A program made the position numbers and the translations under genes. DNA of 64,000 nucleotides, from NCBI RefSeq assembly GCF_022829725.1, contig NZ_JAKSYG010000257.1:1-64000 (forward strand), read 5' to 3'. The stretch is from Methylobacterium sp. E-005 (lineage in GTDB: Bacteria > Pseudomonadota > Alphaproteobacteria > Rhizobiales > Beijerinckiaceae). Shown piece by piece: positions 8,463 to 17,891 of this stretch. How positions within the stretch are numbered: position 1 is the stretch's first letter; the number at the start of each line of letters is the position of its first letter. The notes beneath the pieces were generated by a model. That model had not been told where the DNA came from and ran no database searches. It was given only the letters and a program-made list of their open reading frames with translations.

Positions 8463-9491
8463 ATGTCGAGCCAGATTGTCTCACGCCGCGTCCTCCTGCG
8501 GTTCACGGCCCTCGCGGGTGCCGTGTCTCTTGCCCCGTCGCTCGGCGGTTGCGTCACCGACGATCTCGGGACCGGCGCGGCCCTGCCCGAGAAGCAATCG
8601 GCGCTCGACGTCATGCCGGTGCTGCTGGTCGCCACGACCCGCAAGCCCGTGGGCAACCCGCCGAAGCCGCCGTATTTCAGCAGCGAGCGCGGCCGGGGCC
8701 TGAGTTTCGCCGAGGTGCGCCTCTCGCCCCCGGATCGCTCGCTCCTCGGAAAGGTCTCGTCGGTCATCACCGGCGACTGGACGATCGGCGCCGTGCCCAA
8801 GACCGAGACCGGACCCGCCGCCGCCGAGGCCTTCGCGCAGGCGGCCCTCGGCCGCGACGTGCTGATCTACGTCCACGGCTACCGCGAATCGTTCGAATCG
8901 GCCGCCGTCAGCGCGGCGCGGCTCTCGGACGGGATCCGCTTCCGCGGCGTCTCGGGCCTGTTCACGTGGCCGTCGGCGGCCGCGACCCTCGACTACAATT
9001 ACGATCGCGAGAGCGCCCTCTGGTCCCGGGACGCCTTCGAGGACCTGCTCAAGGCGCTCGCCGCCTCGCCGAGCGGCGGCCGCATCAATGTCGTGGCGCA
9101 CTCGATGGGCACGCTCCTGACGCTGGAGACCCTGCGCATGCTGCGCGCCGAAGCCGGCGAGGCGGCGATGGGGCGGATCGGCGCGGTGGTTCTGGCGGCC
9201 CCCGACATCGACTTCGACCTGTTCTCCAACGGCGTCGCGCGGCTCGGGCCCGATGTCTCGAAGATCACCGTGATCTCGGCGACCAACGACCGGGCCCTCG
9301 AACTCTCCGCGGCTCTGGCCGGCGGCGTCCGTGCAGGCGCGGTGGATCGCGCCAAGCTGGAGGCGTTGGGCGTGCGCGTCGCCGATGCCTCCGATTACGC
9401 GGGTGGCCTCATCAACCACGACCTGTTCCTGTCGAACCCGGAGGTCCAGGGCGTGGTCAAGCGCGCCATCGCGCGGGGCGCCGGGGTCTGA
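8463..9491 (+). CDS. exported alpha/beta hydrolase (DUF900 family), putative lipoprotein
   Basis: A 342-residue serine-hydrolase-fold protein. The N-terminus has a signal with an arginine pair (SRRVLLRFTALAGAVSLAPS) ending in the lipobox-like SLGGC, so a lipidated exported protein is likely. Family motifs are LIYVHGYRESFESAAVSAARL, the nucleophile elbow NVVAHSMGT, AAPDIDFDLFSNG, and the terminal His in LINHDLFLSN. DUF900 proteins are esterase-like and their substrates are unknown. The ATG start at 8463 is chosen because it places the signal peptide at the N-terminus. The gene diverges from meaB. Confidence 0.85.
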   Translation: MSSQIVSRRVLLRFTALAGAVSLAPSLGGCVTDDLGTGAALPEKQSALDVMPVLLVATTRKPVGNPPKPPYFSSERGRGLSFAEVRLSPPDRSLLGKVSSVITGDWTIGAVPKTETGPAAAEAFAQAALGRDVLIYVHGYRESFESAAVSAARLSDGIRFRGVSGLFTWPSAAATLDYNYDRESALWSRDAFEDLLKALAASPSGGRINVVAHSMGTLLTLETLRMLRAEAGEAAMGRIGAVVLAAPDIDFDLFSNGVARLGPDVSKITVISATNDRALELSAALAGGVRAGAVDRAKLEALGVRVADASDYAGGLINHDLFLSNPEVQGVVKRAIARGAGV

Positions 9492-9606
9492 GGACTATCC
9501 CAGTCTCTCGTGCATCGGCGCTCGACCTTCTCATAGCTGAGCAGGTCGAACAGGGCGCGCGCTCAGCCACGTCGCCCCGCCATCGGGGGGATCGTGGGGC
9601 CAGCCA

Positions 9607-11460
9607 TCAGGCTGCGCGGACGGTGGCCAGGAAGCGTTGGATCTCGGCGGCGAGGTGGTCCGACTGGAGCGACAGTTCACCCGCCGAGGCCAGAACCTGT
9701 GACGCTGCCGCCCCGGTCTCCTCCGCTGCCTTCGCGACCCCGGTGATGTTCACCGTCACTTCGGTGGTTCCGAGGGAGGCCTGCACGACATTGTGCACGA
9801 TGTCCTGCGTCGCCCCCCCTTGTCGCTCAACCGCCGCTGCGATCGATGCCGACACGGCATTGATCTCACGAATGCGTCCCGTGATCCCGTCGATGGCTGC
9901 GACGGCTTGACCGGTCGAACCTTGAATGCGCACGATATGGCCGGAGATTTCCTCGGTCGCCTTGGCGGTCTGCTCGGCGAGCGCCTTGACCTCCGAAGCC
10001 ACCACCGCGAAGCCCCGACCCGCCGCACCGGCGCGCGCCGCCTCGATCGTGGCGTTGAGCGCCAGCAAATTCGTCTGTCCGGCGATCTGCGAGATCATCG
10101 CGACGACGTCGCCGACCCGCGACACGGCGGCGCGCAATTCCCCGACGAGCACGCCGGTTTGGTCGGCGTCCCTCACCGCGGCCTGCGCCAGGTCGGACGA
10201 TCCGGTCACTTGGCGCCCGATCTCCTGTACCGATGCCCCGAGCCCTTCAGCCGCAGCCGCCACCGTGCCGACGTTGCTGGAAGCCTCCTCGGCGGCCACA
10301 GCGACCGTTGTCGACTGGGTCGCGGTCTGGGCGGCGGACCCAGACATGGCTGTCGCGATCGATCGCAATTGCGCCGCGGCGGTTGCAACCTGACCGATGA
10401 CGCCCCCGACCGCAGCTTCGAAGCTGTCCGCGATTTGCCGGAGGGTGCGCTTGCGCTGCTCCTCGGCCGAGGCTCGGGCAAGCGCCGTCTCCTCCTCCAG
10501 GGCCCGCATGCGGATCAGGTTGGCCCTGAAGACCTGCACGGCATCGGCCATCGTGCCAATCTCGTCGCGACGCTGGAGCTCGGGAACTTCGGCGGAGGTA
10601 TCGCCCGTGGCAAGGACTTGGACGAACCGCGTCATACGCCCGATCGAAGCCACGATCCTGAGAGAACCGAACGTCAGCAACGCGACCAGCGAGGCCGCCG
10701 ACGCAGCGAGAGCCGAGCACAGCATCCAGAAGTAGAAGGCGTTATTCTTGTCCGCATCGGCTCGCATCGCATCCATGCGCTGATCCATCAGAACGAAGAA
10801 CTCATCCAACGGGCGCATGATGGCCGCCTTCTCGCGATGGTAGTCTCCCGAATGCAGCATCGCGATGGCCCGGGCCTGATTGGCAGCCGCGTCGCCCGGC
10901 GCGAGTGGCGCGCCATTGGCCGTCTTGTTCTGGACGAGGTTCATCGCCGCGACCTCAAGCTCGACGAGTTTGTCGGACTTCGCGATCGACTCGTCGAGCT
11001 TTTTGAACTCCTCGGCTGAGAAGCCCAGGCGTGTCATCAACATACGCGTGGAGACGGTCTCGCCGTCGGGGCGCGGTTTCGAGACGCCAGCTGCGACGAA
11101 ATCCCAATAAATGCGATCGTAAGCGACGGGCCGAGCCCGCTTGCCAGCTCTGATGTCGATCACGGCATTGTATTGATCGAGATACGATTTGTCGGCTGTA
11201 ACCGCATAGGTCCTCATGAGGCGGGTGAGATCGTTCGACGATTGTCTGATCTCGCTGGCGACGATGTACGATCGATGCCGCAACTCGGCGGCGGCGATCA
11301 TCTGGCTGTTGGACTTGATGTAAGCAAGGAACGATGCCAGCACCAATACTAAAGCAAAAAGATTGATCCCCGATAGAAAAAGGTATGATTTTCTGATAAT
11401 CATGTCGCGCAGCCAAAAATCGAGACGATGCAGCACTGTGCGCGATTTGGTTGACGTCAC
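9607..11460 (-). CDS. methyl-accepting chemotaxis protein
   Basis: Transmembrane chemoreceptor of 617 residues. TM1 (about 24-48, SYLFLSGINLFALVLVLASFLAYI) is followed by a periplasmic helical sensor of about 150 residues, TM2 (FYFWMLCSALAASAASLVALL), a HAMP domain (about 270-330) and the cytoplasmic signalling domain. The highly conserved hairpin tip is recognisable from QTNLLALNATIEAARAGAAG through GRGFAVVASEVKALAEQ. There is no C-terminal CheR-tether pentapeptide; the protein ends FLATVRAA. GTG 11460 is the listed start, and ATG 11403 (MIIRKSYLF) is a credible alternative. The ligand is unknown. Confidence 0.93.
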   Translation of the reverse strand: MTSTKSRTVLHRLDFWLRDMIIRKSYLFLSGINLFALVLVLASFLAYIKSNSQMIAAAELRHRSYIVASEIRQSSNDLTRLMRTYAVTADKSYLDQYNAVIDIRAGKRARPVAYDRIYWDFVAAGVSKPRPDGETVSTRMLMTRLGFSAEEFKKLDESIAKSDKLVELEVAAMNLVQNKTANGAPLAPGDAAANQARAIAMLHSGDYHREKAAIMRPLDEFFVLMDQRMDAMRADADKNNAFYFWMLCSALAASAASLVALLTFGSLRIVASIGRMTRFVQVLATGDTSAEVPELQRRDEIGTMADAVQVFRANLIRMRALEEETALARASAEEQRKRTLRQIADSFEAAVGGVIGQVATAAAQLRSIATAMSGSAAQTATQSTTVAVAAEEASSNVGTVAAAAEGLGASVQEIGRQVTGSSDLAQAAVRDADQTGVLVGELRAAVSRVGDVVAMISQIAGQTNLLALNATIEAARAGAAGRGFAVVASEVKALAEQTAKATEEISGHIVRIQGSTGQAVAAIDGITGRIREINAVSASIAAAVERQGGATQDIVHNVVQASLGTTEVTVNITGVAKAAEETGAAASQVLASAGELSLQSDHLAAEIQRFLATVRAA

Positions 11461-11741
11461 TGCGACATGTCGATTCAGGAGCGGGAATATCTTGCCGAGT
11501 CTGCTCCGTCAGTCCGCGATCGGTCGAAGCGCTGCGTTGCGGGATGCGTCCGTCGGCCGCCCTTCGGCCATTCCGCCCGGGTCGACATCGGTTCGATCCA
11601 GCTCTTGCGCGATCGGCCGCACCGCGTGGTCCAGTCCCTGCACCCTTGCGTCCGCGACGCAGGGCGCCGCGGGTCCTCATCCTCGTCGTGGCCGCTTGTG
11701 CTGAGCTTATCGAACGATCAGGGCGACGCCTTGCCCGGCGC

Positions 11742-12626
11742 TTACCCGGTCCGCGTCGTCATGCTCTGCGGCGGCAGGGGTTCCTCCGGCGGGATCGCCG
11801 CCTCCTCGGACCGGTCGAGATGGTCGATCCGATCGGCCCAGACGCGGAAGCCCACCAGCGGGTTGGGCCCGAATGTGTGGGTCAGCGGCACGTCGGCGGC
11901 GTCGCGCCCATAGGCTACCATCACCCGGCCGATCCGGGGCGCGTTGTTGCGCGGATCGAACACGTGCCAGCGCCCGCCGAGATAGACCTCCATCCAGGCG
12001 GCGAAATCGCCGGCCGGATGCGGCTCGGGCTCGCCGATGAAGCTGATGTAGCCGGTGCAGTAGCGGGTCGGCACATTGAGGGCGCGGCAGAACGCCACCG
12101 CGAGATGGGTGAAGTCCCGGCAGACGCCGCGCCCGCCCGCATAGGCGTCCAGGGCGGTGCGGTCCCGGTGGGCGAACTCGTAGCCGAACGCGATGTGGCC
12201 GTGGACGAAGTCGCAGACCGCCTGGACCCGGTTCCAGCCCGGGGTGATGTGCCCGAACAGCCGCCACGCCTCGTCGGCCAGCAGATCCGATTCGCAGTAG
12301 CGGCTCGGCAGGAGGAACACGATGGTCTCCGCCGGAAGGGCTTCGATGGCGTGCTGCTCGGCCTCGGGATGGGACGGATCGGGATTGCCGTTGTCGCGGA
12401 TCACCGCGTCGGTGCCGAGGGTGAAGCTGCCGGCCGGGGCCGTCAGGCGGCCGCACAGGTTGCCGAACCCGTCACGGTAGGTCTCCACCGGAACGGGCGG
12501 CTCGGTGCGCAGCGTGTCGGGCGCTTCGAGGGCCTCGGCCCGGCTGGGATGCACGTTGAGCATCACCACCATGGGGACCGGATAGGGGAAGGCGTAGCGC
12601 ATCTCGCAGCCGAGCCTGATCCGCAT
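11742..12626 (-). CDS. transglutaminase-like cysteine protease-fold protein
   Basis: Cytoplasmic 294-residue protein with the transglutaminase-like core. The catalytic Cys is in GRGVCRDFTHLAVAFCRALN, His in GRWHVFDPRN and Asp in that same segment. The N-terminal half is the beta-rich domain common to this bacterial family (MRIRLGCEMRYAFPYPVPMVVMLNVHPSR). Members are often linked with alpha-E/circularly permuted ATP-grasp genes, but none is adjacent here. The substrate is unknown. The gene diverges from the acidic small protein on the right. Confidence 0.87.
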   Translation of the reverse strand: MRIRLGCEMRYAFPYPVPMVVMLNVHPSRAEALEAPDTLRTEPPVPVETYRDGFGNLCGRLTAPAGSFTLGTDAVIRDNGNPDPSHPEAEQHAIEALPAETIVFLLPSRYCESDLLADEAWRLFGHITPGWNRVQAVCDFVHGHIAFGYEFAHRDRTALDAYAGGRGVCRDFTHLAVAFCRALNVPTRYCTGYISFIGEPEPHPAGDFAAWMEVYLGGRWHVFDPRNNAPRIGRVMVAYGRDAADVPLTHTFGPNPLVGFRVWADRIDHLDRSEEAAIPPEEPLPPQSMTTRTG

Positions 12627-12858
12627 GCGCGATGATCCTTATGTCCAATGATGGTCCGTCCGTGATCGCCGCGCCAAATCGTGCCGCCGCCGCGGCGACG
12701 GGCTTGGCGCCCGACCGCTTCACCCCTACAGCATCCCCCTGGCGGCGCTGATGACCGCCGGGCGAATCCCCCGGGTTTTCGCCCGGGGCCCGGCGTCGCA
12801 CCCGCGCGATCCCGCTGACCGGGCGCGCCTGAGGACGGTTACGAGAGGGATGCCGGCC

Positions 12859-13203
12859 ATGTTCACGCTCGAGATCGACGGCACCGCCGTTGCGGTGATC
12901 AACAGCGACGAGGCGTCCGCCAAGGACCTCTTCACCTGTGCGGGGTTCAAGGAAGACATCCGCACCATGACGAGCGAGGGTAAGCCGCTCTGGAACGGCA
13001 CCTCGGCGCTCAAGATCCGGCCCGCCACCGAGGACGAGGTCGAGATCTTCGAGGATGCCCTCGCGGAGGATGATGGCGAGGGCGAGTATGTCGAGGATCC
13101 GCATCATTCCGGCGGTGCATCGGACGATGAGGAGGATGAGGACGAGGCCGACATCGTCTTCCTCGTGGATATCGACGAGGACGAGGATGAGGCCGACGCC
13201 TGA
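12859..13203 (+). CDS. small protein with extremely acidic C-terminus
   Basis: A 114-residue protein that I do not recognise. The N-terminal half (MFTLEIDGTAVAVINSDEAS to about residue 60) looks like a compact alpha/beta fold. The C-terminal half is dominated by Asp and Glu (segments GASDDEEDEDEADIVFLVDI and DEDEDEADA). GAGAGGG (12843-12849) is well spaced for ATG 12859; ATG 12850 is the alternative. It lies 70 nt upstream of the DUF533 gene on the same strand. The acidic tail suggests cation or basic-protein binding, which is inference only. Confidence 0.7.
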   Translation: MFTLEIDGTAVAVINSDEASAKDLFTCAGFKEDIRTMTSEGKPLWNGTSALKIRPATEDEVEIFEDALAEDDGEGEYVEDPHHSGGASDDEEDEDEADIVFLVDIDEDEDEADA

Positions 13204-13272
13204 GCGCGGCTGAACCGAAGCGCCTCCCGGGCCGTTTCCGAACCGATTCGGGATCGAGACCGGGAGGATTGC

Positions 13273-13791
13273 ATGGCCGATAGCAGGCAGATGGTCGACG
13301 CGCTGGTGCGCTCACGGCGCGGCGGACTCGCCGCGGGTGCGGCGCTCGGCGGGCTCGCGCTGATCGGTGGACTCGCCTTCCGGGCCCTCCGCGGCACGGA
13401 GCCGCCAGCGCCGGCCAAGGGCGGGCCGGATTTCACCGTCGTCGCCGAGGATGAGGCCCGGCTGATGCTCCGGGCGATGGTCGCAGCCACCAGCGCCGAC
13501 GGCCTGGTCGATGCGGCGGAGCGCCAGCGCCTCCAGGCCGCCGTGTCCGAGGCCGGCCTCGATGCGGACGGGCAATCCTGGCTGGAGCGCGAGCTGGAGA
13601 GCCCCGCTGACGTCGATGAGCTCGCCGAGCGCGTCGCCAGCCCCGACGCGGCGGCCCGGATCTACGCGGCGGCGCGGCTCGCCATCGAGCCCGACACGCT
13701 TCAGGAGCGCCAGTTCCTCAAGATGCTGGCCGAGGCCATGGATCTGCCGGCCGACGCGACGGGCCGGATCGAGCGTGACGTCGCCGCCTGA
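13273..13791 (+). CDS. DUF533 / TerB-like inner-membrane-associated protein
   Basis: A 172-residue protein of the DUF533 (YebE-like) family. A short membrane segment near residues 16-40 (RGGLAAGAALGGLALIGGLAF) is followed by a helical TerB-like domain, with EDEARLMLRAMVAATSADGLVDAAERQRL marking the first repeat and RIYAAARLAIEPDTLQERQFLKMLAEAMDL the last. CGGGAGG precedes ATG 13273. The family is widespread in proteobacteria without a settled function; some members sit near tellurite or stress genes. Confidence 0.85.
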   Translation: MADSRQMVDALVRSRRGGLAAGAALGGLALIGGLAFRALRGTEPPAPAKGGPDFTVVAEDEARLMLRAMVAATSADGLVDAAERQRLQAAVSEAGLDADGQSWLERELESPADVDELAERVASPDAAARIYAAARLAIEPDTLQERQFLKMLAEAMDLPADATGRIERDVAA

Positions 13792-14358
13792 TCACCCGGG
13801 GCCTCTGTCCGACAGGGCGCGTCATGGTTGCGGAAGGTCGAGGCCCACCCTCGCCCGGTGTTTGACCGAGCGCGTGGCGCGCGATGGCCGCCTCCAGGCC
13901 ATGACGCGCCCGCCCTGTCCCGGACAGGCGGAGCGAAGCGGAACCTGATCCGGGATCCCGCACAGGAAGCGCCGCGCCGGCGGCTCAGGTCGGTCCGGAT
14001 CGACGCGTCGCGCCGTCTTGCGCTGGATCCCGGGTCGCCTTCCGCGGTCGCAACATGCGCCCGGGACAAGGGTCCGTGCAGGTCGGCTCGACACCACTCC
14101 TGGGGCTCAACCCAAAACCTGGACAGGGCTGGGTCGTGACCTTTCGCGGGTCCGCGACAGAGCCCTGGCGGGGTTCTGGGCCGCATCGGGTGAGGCGCGA
14201 AACAGGTTTCGTAACGGTCTTGCGCGGTTTTGCGACGGAAATCGATGCTCTGTGAAAGGTCTGCCCGGATAAAGCGTTGGCTTAGAGGGGCCGGTCTGCT
14301 TAGGATCCCTGTTCGTGACGGGGCCGGATGGGCCCGATTGAGGGGGCTGGGACGCGTT
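13792..14358. other. long intergenic region
   Basis: Some 567 nt without a convincing gene. The part up to about 14060 contains GATCCGGGATCCCG (13948-13961) and a later GGATCCCGGGTC (14028-14039), an imperfect palindromic pair that may be part of an intergenic repeat. The last 130 nt are less GC-biased and probably hold the promoter of the following hydrolase, but no clear hexamers were found. Confidence 0.45.
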
Positions 14359-15420
14359 ATGGCAGGCTTGTCAGTGCCCACCCTCCGTCGCGCATGGCCG
14401 TCCCTCCGGGCGGCGACCATCCTGCTGTTCCTGGGTGGGGCCGCCGCGGCCGCCGAGCCGGCACCCGGGCCGCTCACCATCGCCGAGCAGGGCAGCTTCT
14501 TCGTGGGCGGCCGCGACGTCCAGTCCGATACGCTCTCGACGCTGCCGGCCTACGCCCCCTCCGGCACGATCAGCGTCGATCAGATCTACGTCCGCTATCA
14601 GAATCCGGTCGGGCCGAGCCGGCCGCCGCTGGTCCTGATCCACGGCTGCTGCCTCACGGGAAAGACCTGGGAGACGACACCGGACGGGCGCATGGGCTGG
14701 GACGAGTTCTTCGTGCGCCGGGGTTTCCCGACCTACGTGATCGACCAGGCGTGGCGCGGGCGCTCGGCGGCGAGCCCGGCTCAGATCGACGCGGTGAAGA
14801 TGGGACGGGCCGAGCCCAACACGCTGCCGGCGGTGTTCTCGGCCGGCCGCGAGCCGGCCTGGGCGATCTTCCGGTTCGGCCCGGAATACCCGAAGGTCTT
14901 CCCGGGGATGCAGTTTCCCCTGGAGGCGCAGGCCGAGTTCTGGAAGCAGATGGTCCCGGATTGGTCGGCGGCGCTGCCGGTGCCGAACCCGACCGTGCCG
15001 GCCCTGTCGGAGCTCGCCAAGCGGCTCAAAGGGGCGGTGCTGGTCTCGCACTCGCAATCCGGGATCTACCCGTTCCAGACCGCCGCCCTCGACCGCACGG
15101 GCATCCGGGCGATCGTCGCCATTGAGCCCGCCGCCTGCCCGGACCCGGCCAAGGACGACTTGGCGCCCTACAAGGACCTGCCGATCCTCGTCCTGTTCGG
15201 CGATTACGTCGATGCCTCGCCCCGCTGGGCGCCACGGCTCAAGCAGTGCCGCGGATTCGTGGCGGCGGCGAATGCCGCAGGCGGCCGCGCCGAGCTGATC
15301 CTGCTGCCGGAGATCGGCATCCACGGCAATTCGCACATGCTGATGCAGGACAAGAACAGCCTCGACATCGCCGATTGGCTGGCGGGCTGGATCGAGAAGC
15401 GCGCTGCGGTGAAATCCTGA
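14359..15420 (+). CDS. secreted alpha/beta hydrolase (esterase)
   Basis: A 353-residue alpha/beta hydrolase with an N-terminal signal peptide (LRRAWPSLRAATILLFLGGA followed by AAAAEPAPG, cleavage about residue 34). The oxyanion segment PPLVLIHGCCLTGKTWETTP, the cap-proximal VIDQAWRGRSA, the nucleophile elbow LVSHSQSG and a late His in IGIHGNSHMLMQD are all visible. ATG 14359 is preferred over upstream starts because it puts the signal peptide first. It is expected in the periplasm, and its ester substrate is unknown. Confidence 0.85.
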   Translation: MAGLSVPTLRRAWPSLRAATILLFLGGAAAAAEPAPGPLTIAEQGSFFVGGRDVQSDTLSTLPAYAPSGTISVDQIYVRYQNPVGPSRPPLVLIHGCCLTGKTWETTPDGRMGWDEFFVRRGFPTYVIDQAWRGRSAASPAQIDAVKMGRAEPNTLPAVFSAGREPAWAIFRFGPEYPKVFPGMQFPLEAQAEFWKQMVPDWSAALPVPNPTVPALSELAKRLKGAVLVSHSQSGIYPFQTAALDRTGIRAIVAIEPAACPDPAKDDLAPYKDLPILVLFGDYVDASPRWAPRLKQCRGFVAAANAAGGRAELILLPEIGIHGNSHMLMQDKNSLDIADWLAGWIEKRAAVKS

Positions 15421-15496
15421 GCGGCTGGATCTGATCGGCTCTCTCGCAGCCAGACCCGCCGCGGGACAAACGCCGCGGTTCGGAGCCGCGAGGGAT

Positions 15497-15538
15497 GGGG
15501 TGGCACAGGGGGCTCGACTGAGCGTCCTGCACCACCCC
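15497..15538. repeat. palindromic intergenic element, copy 1
   Basis: GGGGTGGCACAGG (15497-15509) pairs with CCTGCACCACCCC (15526-15538), 11 of 13 positions, between two convergent genes. A close relative occurs at 37807-37851, also between convergent genes. It likely acts as a bidirectional terminator and is a dispersed genomic repeat. Confidence 0.6.
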
Positions 15539-15618
15539 CGGATCCGGAACGCCGAGATGCGCCCTGAACGGGCTCGGCGAAGCCCCTGGAACCCCCGGAT
15601 CCTGGGTCGAGGGGGTGC

Positions 15619-16449
15619 TCAGATCGCGGCGGCGGGATCCGTCTCGTCGCCGTCCCGGCTGCGCCGCTCGCGGGGCCGGCGGTCGAGCAAGGAGCGCCCC
15701 AGGGCACGCAGTGGCGCGGTGAGTCGCCGGGCATCCTCGGCCCGCTCCATGATCCGCTCGCCGTTGCGGATCTCCTTGTCGAGCCGGGCCATCGTCCGGG
15801 CGAGTGCCGGATCGTCGTCCTCAAGCCAGGTCTGCGTCACCCGGGCGAAGGCGATCACCACGCCCTGAAGCTTCAGTTGGCCGAGCGGCCCCTCGGTGTC
15901 GATCCCAGCCGCCGCCAGCATGTAGCGGTGGGAGTTCATCATGACGCCATTCAGCGCCAGCATCGACAGGGGCTCGCCGCGCAGCGCGTAGGCGATGCGG
16001 CGCAGGGCCGGCTTATAGGGCTCCATCGCGTCGAGCCGGCGCATCAGAACGTCAAACAGCCGCTCGCGGGTCGGCTCCTCCTCCAGGCCTGCGAGGTCCC
16101 CCTCCAGGACCTTGCGGTCGATGATCCGGGTCAATCCACCGAGGATCGCGCCCTTCGACGGGAACAGGTCACGCAGCTCGGCCAGCGTCAGCCCCGCCTC
16201 CCGGGCAATGTCGCCGATCTCGATGTCGCTCCAGGGTTGCTCGGCGGCGAGGCGCATCAGCGCCTCGACGGCGGCCTCCCGGGGGGGCAGCTTCACCGTG
16301 CTGTCCCCCGGCGCCGCATGCGTGGACGCCTCGGGGGCAGCGCTCTCCTGCGTCACGCTTTCCTGTGCGACGCTCTCGGCTGCGCTGCTCGCCTTGGCTG
16401 GGCTCGCGGCCTTGCGGGGGCGCTTCGAGGGGCCTTTGCTTTCAGTCAT
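15619..16449 (-). CDS. TetR-family transcriptional regulator
   Basis: A 276-residue protein. A low-complexity Ala/Ser/Glu-rich N-terminus (about 1-60) precedes a TetR-type HTH (REAAVEALMRLAAEQPWSDI, then IGDIAREAGLTLAELRDLFP and SKGAILGGLTRIIDRKVL). The C-terminal ligand domain is all-helical with a basic tail RRPRERRSRD. ATG 16449 starts at MTESKGPSKRPRKA. The COQ9 family is built on the same fold, and a UbiK-like gene is nearby, so a link to ubiquinone biosynthesis is possible but unproven. It lies about 100 nt downstream of proC on the same strand, with a hairpin between. Confidence 0.8.
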   Translation of the reverse strand: MTESKGPSKRPRKAASPAKASSAAESVAQESVTQESAAPEASTHAAPGDSTVKLPPREAAVEALMRLAAEQPWSDIEIGDIAREAGLTLAELRDLFPSKGAILGGLTRIIDRKVLEGDLAGLEEEPTRERLFDVLMRRLDAMEPYKPALRRIAYALRGEPLSMLALNGVMMNSHRYMLAAAGIDTEGPLGQLKLQGVVIAFARVTQTWLEDDDPALARTMARLDKEIRNGERIMERAEDARRLTAPLRALGRSLLDRRPRERRSRDGDETDPAAAI

Positions 16450-16513
16450 GGGTCGTCGCCCGCTCCTGTCGGTCGTTCTGCCTGATGTAGGCAGTCCGCC
16501 GCCGAAGGGCAGG

Positions 16514-16542
16514 GGCTTCGCGCGGCCTTGCCGCACGAAGCC
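16514..16542 (-). terminator. hairpin after proC
   Basis: GGCTTCG (16514-16520) pairs with CGAAGCC (16536-16542), and the inner GCGGC/GCCGC also pairs, giving a nearly continuous 13-bp stem. It lies just past the proC stop and before the TetR gene. Confidence 0.6.
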
Positions 16543-16551
16543 GACCGGACG

Positions 16552-17385
16552 TCAGCCGGCGAGTTCCTCCGCCCGCCGCTGGGCTGCCGACACGGCCTCG
16601 CGCATCAAGGCGCCGAGCCCGTCCGGCCGCATCAGCACATCGAGGGCCGCGGCCGTGGTGCCGCCGGGGGAGGTCACGTTGCGCCGCAGCTCCGCAGCCT
16701 CTGCGGGATTCGCGTCGAGGAGCGCGCCGGAACCGGAGACGGTCGCCCGGGCGAGACGGTGCGCAACCGCCGCATCGAGACCGGCCGCAATGCCGGCCTC
16801 CGCCAGCGCCTCGACCAGCAGGAAGACATAGGCTGGCCCGGAACCCGAGACCGCCGTCACGGCGTCGATCTGCGCCTCGTCGGCGAGCCACGCCACGGCG
16901 CCGTTCGCCGCCAGCAGGGCGTCGGCGGATGCCCGCTGCCCGGGCGTCACGTCGGGATTCGCGTAGGCGCCCGTGGCGCCCCGGCCGATGCTGGCCGGCA
17001 GGTTCGGCATGGCCCGGACCACGGCCCGGGCCCGTGGAAGCCGCCCGCGCAGGTCCGATACGGTCTTGCCGGCCAGGATCGAGACGACGAGCGTGTCGCG
17101 GCCGATCAGCCTGTCGAGGCCGGGAGCTGCCGCTTCCAGCGCCTGCGGCTTGATGCCCAAAACCAGCACGGCGCCGGGCTCGGGGTCTGGCGTGTTGAGG
17201 GCGAGGCCCCGTTCCGCGCACAGGTCGACAATCTCCCGGCTCGGCACGGGGTCGATGAGGGTGGTGCGGCGCGGATCGAGGCCCGCCGCGAGCCAGCCCG
17301 CCAGCATCGCGCCACCCATCTTGCCGGCCCCCGCCAGGACCAGCGAAGCAGGCATCGAGGCCGCGTTCGCCCCCGGGGCGGTCAC
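16552..17385 (-). CDS. proC: pyrroline-5-carboxylate reductase
   Basis: Last step of proline biosynthesis, NAD(P)H-dependent reduction of pyrroline-5-carboxylate. The Rossmann motif LVLAGAGKMGGAMLAGWLAAG is followed by VLGIKPQALEAA, the MPNLPASIGRGATGAYAN segment and the signature AVSGSGPAYVFLLVEALAEAG with downstream SPGGTTAAALDVL. GTG 17385 overlaps the upstream stop by 4 nt and has a purine-rich site (AAGGCGAGG). ATG 17355, ten codons later, is the alternative and fits the usual N-terminus. It is translationally coupled to the YbjN-domain gene. Confidence 0.94.
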   Translation of the reverse strand: MTAPGANAASMPASLVLAGAGKMGGAMLAGWLAAGLDPRRTTLIDPVPSREIVDLCAERGLALNTPDPEPGAVLVLGIKPQALEAAAPGLDRLIGRDTLVVSILAGKTVSDLRGRLPRARAVVRAMPNLPASIGRGATGAYANPDVTPGQRASADALLAANGAVAWLADEAQIDAVTAVSGSGPAYVFLLVEALAEAGIAAGLDAAVAHRLARATVSGSGALLDANPAEAAELRRNVTSPGGTTAAALDVLMRPDGLGALMREAVSAAQRRAEELAG

Positions 17386-17891
17386 GCCTCGCCTTCGGTC
17401 TCGAACAGAACGGCGTCCAGCGCGTCCCGGGCGCTCTTGCCGGCCCAGAGAACGAACTGGAAGGCCTGATAGTAGCGCTCGCAGGCATCCACGGCGGTTT
17501 TCATCATGGTGGCGCATTGCGGATGGGTCGGTACCGCGCCGCCCGTCAGCAGATGCGCGTGACGGAACATCACCACGCTGTCGCTCGACCACAGGTCGAA
17601 GTGTCCGACCCAGAGCTGTTCGTTGATCAGCGCGACGAGGCGCATCACTTCGGTTCGCTGCCGATCCGGGACCTTGAGATCGAACGCGCAGGCCACGTGC
17701 AGGGCCTCCACGTCCTCGATCCAGGTGAAGGCCACATTGTAGTCGGTCCAGCGGCCGGGGCTCGTCACCGACATCTCGTCGGTCTCGGCCCGGTCGAAGA
17801 TCCAATCGCGCAGGGACGCCAGACGTTCGACGACGTCGAGCGGATGCTCGTTTCTGTCCGGATCGTGAAAGTCGACGTTGAGCAGCGGCAT
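17382..17891 (-). CDS. YbjN domain-containing protein
   Basis: A 169-residue cytoplasmic protein of the YbjN (type III secretion chaperone-like fold) family. Characteristic segments are VERLASLRDWIFDRAETDEM, DYNVAFTWIEDVEALHVACA and RRTEVMRLVALINEQLWVGHFDLW-type beta-alpha alternation. ATG 17891 (MPLLNVDFHDPDRNEHP) gives the usual family length. Its stop overlaps the proC start, a gene pair that recurs in Rhizobiales. YbjN affects stress and motility phenotypes in enterobacteria, but the molecular role is unknown. Confidence 0.85.
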   Translation of the reverse strand: MPLLNVDFHDPDRNEHPLDVVERLASLRDWIFDRAETDEMSVTSPGRWTDYNVAFTWIEDVEALHVACAFDLKVPDRQRTEVMRLVALINEQLWVGHFDLWSSDSVVMFRHAHLLTGGAVPTHPQCATMMKTAVDACERYYQAFQFVLWAGKSARDALDAVLFETEGEA

